DNA of 6,756 bases, from NCBI GenBank assembly GCA_017443885.1, contig JAFSXW010000088.1:1-6756 (forward strand). Direction: 5' to 3'. The notes under the pieces are model-generated. The model did no database searches. It saw nothing but the letters and a program-made list of their open reading frames with translations, and was not told the DNA's origin. The position numbers and the translations under genes were made by a program. The stretch comes from Clostridia bacterium. GTDB taxonomy: Bacteria > Bacillota > Clostridia > Christensenellales > UBA1242. Shown piece after piece: positions 4,608 through 6,756 of this stretch. Every line of letters starts with the position of its first letter. The stretch's first letter is position 1.

Positions 4608-6044
4608 ATGATTTTACAAAAATTAAAAACTTTTTTTGAATCAAAACTTTCGGTTGCAATTTTATTTGCACTATTTTTTGTATTTAACATTTTAGATTTA
4701 TTTTATATAAATCTTATTTTAGCCTCTTTGTTTATATTGTTTACTTTTGTTTTTTGTGATGATGTTACTAATTTTTTTGCACCAATTTTAGTTATTTCAT
4801 TTTTAATAAAGCCAGTTGGTTTTAAAGAATATTATTTGTGGTATTTTATTTGTGCATTAGTGGTTTTAATTGCTTTCGTGGCATTTATTATAAAGAGAAT
4901 TATAAAAAAAGATTGTTCTATTAAAAAAGGGAAAATGTTTTGGCCACTTATGATTTGCTTTTTTGCATTTTTAATCGGTGGCATAATAGGGCATTTTAAA
5001 GCTATAAACTCGCTTTATGTGCTTGGGATATGCTTTGTTTTATATGTGTGCTATTTTATTGCCGTAAATTTTTGCAAAAATTTAAAAGACAAAATGTTTT
5101 TTATTCTTTTGCTTAGTGGAATTTTAATTTGTTTATGCTTTATGGTTAGTTGCATAAAAACTGGCGATTTTATTTCTGCTGTTTTATTTAGATATGTAAC
5201 AGTGGTTGGCGCTCAAAACATTAATGTTGCAAGTTTATTTATATTGCTTGGTATGGTTGCAAGCTTTTATATGGCAGAAAAATTCAAAAAATTTGATTAT
5301 TTGTTTTATGCACTTGCAGTAGTTATATGTGCTAGTGTGGTTACTACTTTTTGTAGAGGTAGCATTTTTATTGCAATCATTGCCTTTTTAACATTAACTA
5401 TTATTCTGTTTATAAAAAGCAAACATAAATGGCAACTTGGCATTATTACTATTGCTGTGGTGGCAATATTAGGCATTAGTATTTTAGCCGGCAACAATTT
5501 AATTAATGGTGTTATCGACACCCTTATAACAAAAATTAAAACCGGTTCTGATGGAAGAGAAGAACTATGGCCTTGGTGCTTTAATAAGTTTAAGCAAAAC
5601 TGGGCGTTTGGTATTGGCTTTATTAGTGAAGAACCAGTGCCAACTGTTGCATCAAATATGGTGCTTGCTCACAACACGATTTTGCAGTGGCTAACATCGT
5701 TAGGTGTGTTTGGTTCACTTTTAATTTCTGTGTTTTATTATGGCAAATATAAACAACTTTTTAAAGGGGTAAATAAAAACAGATTTTTTGTTGTATTTCT
5801 TATTTTAGTGATCGCAGTAAGTGGGGTGTTTGACCAAGCTGCTGCAATGGATGTTTTCACTAGTATAGTTGTTTTAATAATGCTTGCCACGGTTGAGGAA
5901 GAAAATCAACAGCCATCTGTTGCAGAAAAGATAGATGCGGTGGACAGGGATTTAGAATCAGAGCTCAAAATTGTAGATGCTGAAGAAACTAAAAACGATG
6001 CAACTGAAAAAAAAGAAACAAATATAAATTTAAACGAAGCATAA
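4608..6044 (+). CDS. O-antigen ligase/polymerase-like (Wzy_C family) membrane protein
   Basis: This 478-residue polytopic protein has roughly 10-12 hydrophobic segments between residues 12 and 428 and resembles the Wzy/WaaL O-antigen ligase superfamily, which polymerises or transfers lipid-linked glycans outside the membrane. Family-like features are TFCRGS near 247-252, matching the usual SRG motif with Arg250, and the late extracytoplasmic loop with GSDGREELW (313-321), NWAFGIGF (331-338) and AHNTILQWLTSLGVFGS (354-370), which holds the conserved His355. After the last helix comes an acidic tail of about 50 residues (429-478), with no membrane segment and not typical of the family. The start is the only good ATG after the weak site GTGAGG. 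It probably shares the rplI transcript. Substrate is unknown: capsule, teichoic-acid-like or other surface polysaccharide are options. No glycan-biosynthesis gene is adjacent. Confidence 0.8.
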   Translation: MILQKLKTFFESKLSVAILFALFFVFNILDLFYINLILASLFILFTFVFCDDVTNFFAPILVISFLIKPVGFKEYYLWYFICALVVLIAFVAFIIKRIIKKDCSIKKGKMFWPLMICFFAFLIGGIIGHFKAINSLYVLGICFVLYVCYFIAVNFCKNLKDKMFFILLLSGILICLCFMVSCIKTGDFISAVLFRYVTVVGAQNINVASLFILLGMVASFYMAEKFKKFDYLFYALAVVICASVVTTFCRGSIFIAIIAFLTLTIILFIKSKHKWQLGIITIAVVAILGISILAGNNLINGVIDTLITKIKTGSDGREELWPWCFNKFKQNWAFGIGFISEEPVPTVASNMVLAHNTILQWLTSLGVFGSLLISVFYYGKYKQLFKGVNKNRFFVVFLILVIAVSGVFDQAAAMDVFTSIVVLIMLATVEEENQQPSVAEKIDAVDRDLESELKIVDAEETKNDATEKKETNINLNEA

Positions 6045-6045
6045 C

Positions 6046-6084
6046 AAAAAAGGTGGACTAAACTGAGTCCATCTTTTATTTTTA
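6046..6084. terminator. Bidirectional terminator between the ligase-like gene and radC
   Basis: GGTGGACT (6052-6059) pairs with AGTCCATC (6066-6073) around AAACTG, with one G-U pair, and A-T pairs extend the stem outward. TTTTATTTTT follows on the plus strand. On the minus strand the A-run at 6046-6051 supplies six T residues. Both convergent genes end close by (6044 and 6145). Confidence 0.88.
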
Positions 6085-6144
6085 TAATTCTAAATTCTAA
6101 GTCAAAATTAAAAATGTTATAAAATGTAATTTAAATATTTAATA

Positions 6145-6756
6145 TTAAGTATCATCTTTTTTATAGCCACCATCTAAATATAGATATTGTTTTTGCTTTT
6201 TGTTTGGTATGGCGCAGTTATTGAACACATCAAGTTTTATTTCTTCCAGTGTGCCCATTTCAAGCATACTTGTTTCTTGATGCTCGGTGATGATAATATG
6301 GTCTAGAATTATTATATCATTTAGCATTAAGTTTAATGTTAAACGCTTTGTGAACAGTTCGTCATCTCTGCTTGGAAGCGCTAAACCGCTTGGGTGGTTA
6401 TGGCAGATTATTATTTTATTACTTCTAAACTTAAATGCAAGTTCAACAATTTCTTTCATTCTAAGATTTGCATTGCTATTTGTGCCATAGCCTAAAACAG
6501 AAAATGCAGTTAGATGGTTTGTGTTATCTAGGCATAAGCAATAAAAAGTTTCAGTTCCAAAATCTGCGAAAAGCGACTTACAAAATTTTTTCGCCAAAAT
6601 GGTTGTGTTTAATTTCTGGTGGCGGGCTTGTGGTGTTTCTAACTTTTTTGCTATTGATTTTAAGAGGTTAATAAGTTCAATAGAATTTTGAGAAAGCAAA
6701 GTTGTTTCTTTTAAAACACTGCTTGAAGCACTAAAAAATTGAGCACTAGTTGGGTA
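6145..6756 (-). CDS. radC: RadC-family JAB/MPN-domain protein, 5' end beyond the window
   Basis: The C-terminal JAB/MPN domain of RadC-type proteins is clear: the JAMM-like metal site reads HNHPSG (His codons near 6402 and 6396), then PSRDD, giving H-x-H-x7-S-x2-D, with a candidate Glu in TETFYCLCLD. LDHIIIT is the usual C-terminal strand. All 204 codons to the window edge are open. The upstream residues (FFSASSSVLKETTLLS) resemble the degenerate helical N-terminal region of RadC. A TTG at 6697-6699 could be called a start but has no ribosome binding site and would cut this region, so I treat the gene as running off the edge. The family is named for DNA repair, but that role is disputed and its activity is unproven. 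The terminal stretch CAIPNKKQKQYLYLDGGYKK is an extra tail. Confidence 0.85.
   Translation of the reverse strand, partial: YPTSAQFFSASSSVLKETTLLSQNSIELINLLKSIAKKLETPQARHQKLNTTILAKKFCKSLFADFGTETFYCLCLDNTNHLTAFSVLGYGTNSNANLRMKEIVELAFKFRSNKIIICHNHPSGLALPSRDDELFTKRLTLNLMLNDIIILDHIIITEHQETSMLEMGTLEEIKLDVFNNCAIPNKKQKQYLYLDGGYKKDDT

Noticed and set aside
6468..6671. Plus-strand frames inside radC
   Set aside because: They lie antisense to a conserved JAB/MPN domain and encode low-complexity products with no family resemblance.

Overview
The window looks like chromosome of an AT-rich, low-GC Gram-positive bacterium (Bacillota, probably an uncultured Clostridia-like lineage). Supporting signs are purine-rich AGGAG-type ribosome binding sites, TTGACA/TATAAT-type promoters, many compact U-tailed terminators, Firmicute-style L1 and L10 autoregulatory leaders, and a DUF1540 protein. 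The species cannot be named from the sequence.

Layout. Positions 1-505 hold no convincing gene. They contain two divergent promoter candidates that share one palindromic -35 box (159-164). Inverted, diverged copies of a two-hairpin element lie at 1-74 (minus) and 323-392 (plus), and two further hairpins (232-298) sit between the promoter and the plus copy. The region ends with the ribosomal protein L1 binding site just before rplK. rplK-rplA (506-1626) form one operon closed by a strong terminator. A lone unrecognised gene (1755-2369) separates it from rplJ-rplL (2590-3494), which has its own consensus promoter and an L10 leader with an attenuator. A terminator with U-tracts on both strands lies between rplL and a convergent DUF1540 gene (3649-4002, minus). 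That gene is divergent from rplI (4118-4561), and the two promoters are almost touching. A polytopic O-antigen ligase/polymerase-like protein (4608-6044) follows rplI. It converges, again on a two-way terminator, with a RadC-family gene (minus) that runs off the right edge of the window.

How it works together. rplK, rplA, rplJ, rplL and rplI supply large-subunit proteins: the GTPase-centre base and stalk (L11, L10, L7/L12), the L1 stalk and L9. Two of the three transcripts carry visible autogenous control sites, where free L1 and free L10-L12 would bind their own mRNAs. The unknown gene, the DUF1540 protein, the membrane protein and the RadC homologue are accessory or lineage-specific neighbours with no obvious shared pathway.

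The least explained part is the leader at 1-400. The two inverted copies align without gaps over 63 positions (46 identical by my hand count). Many of the differences fall as compensating pairs in predicted stems, while the loops are kept. This looks like a conserved structured RNA or DNA hairpin placed in two divergent leaders, and I cannot match it to a known class.
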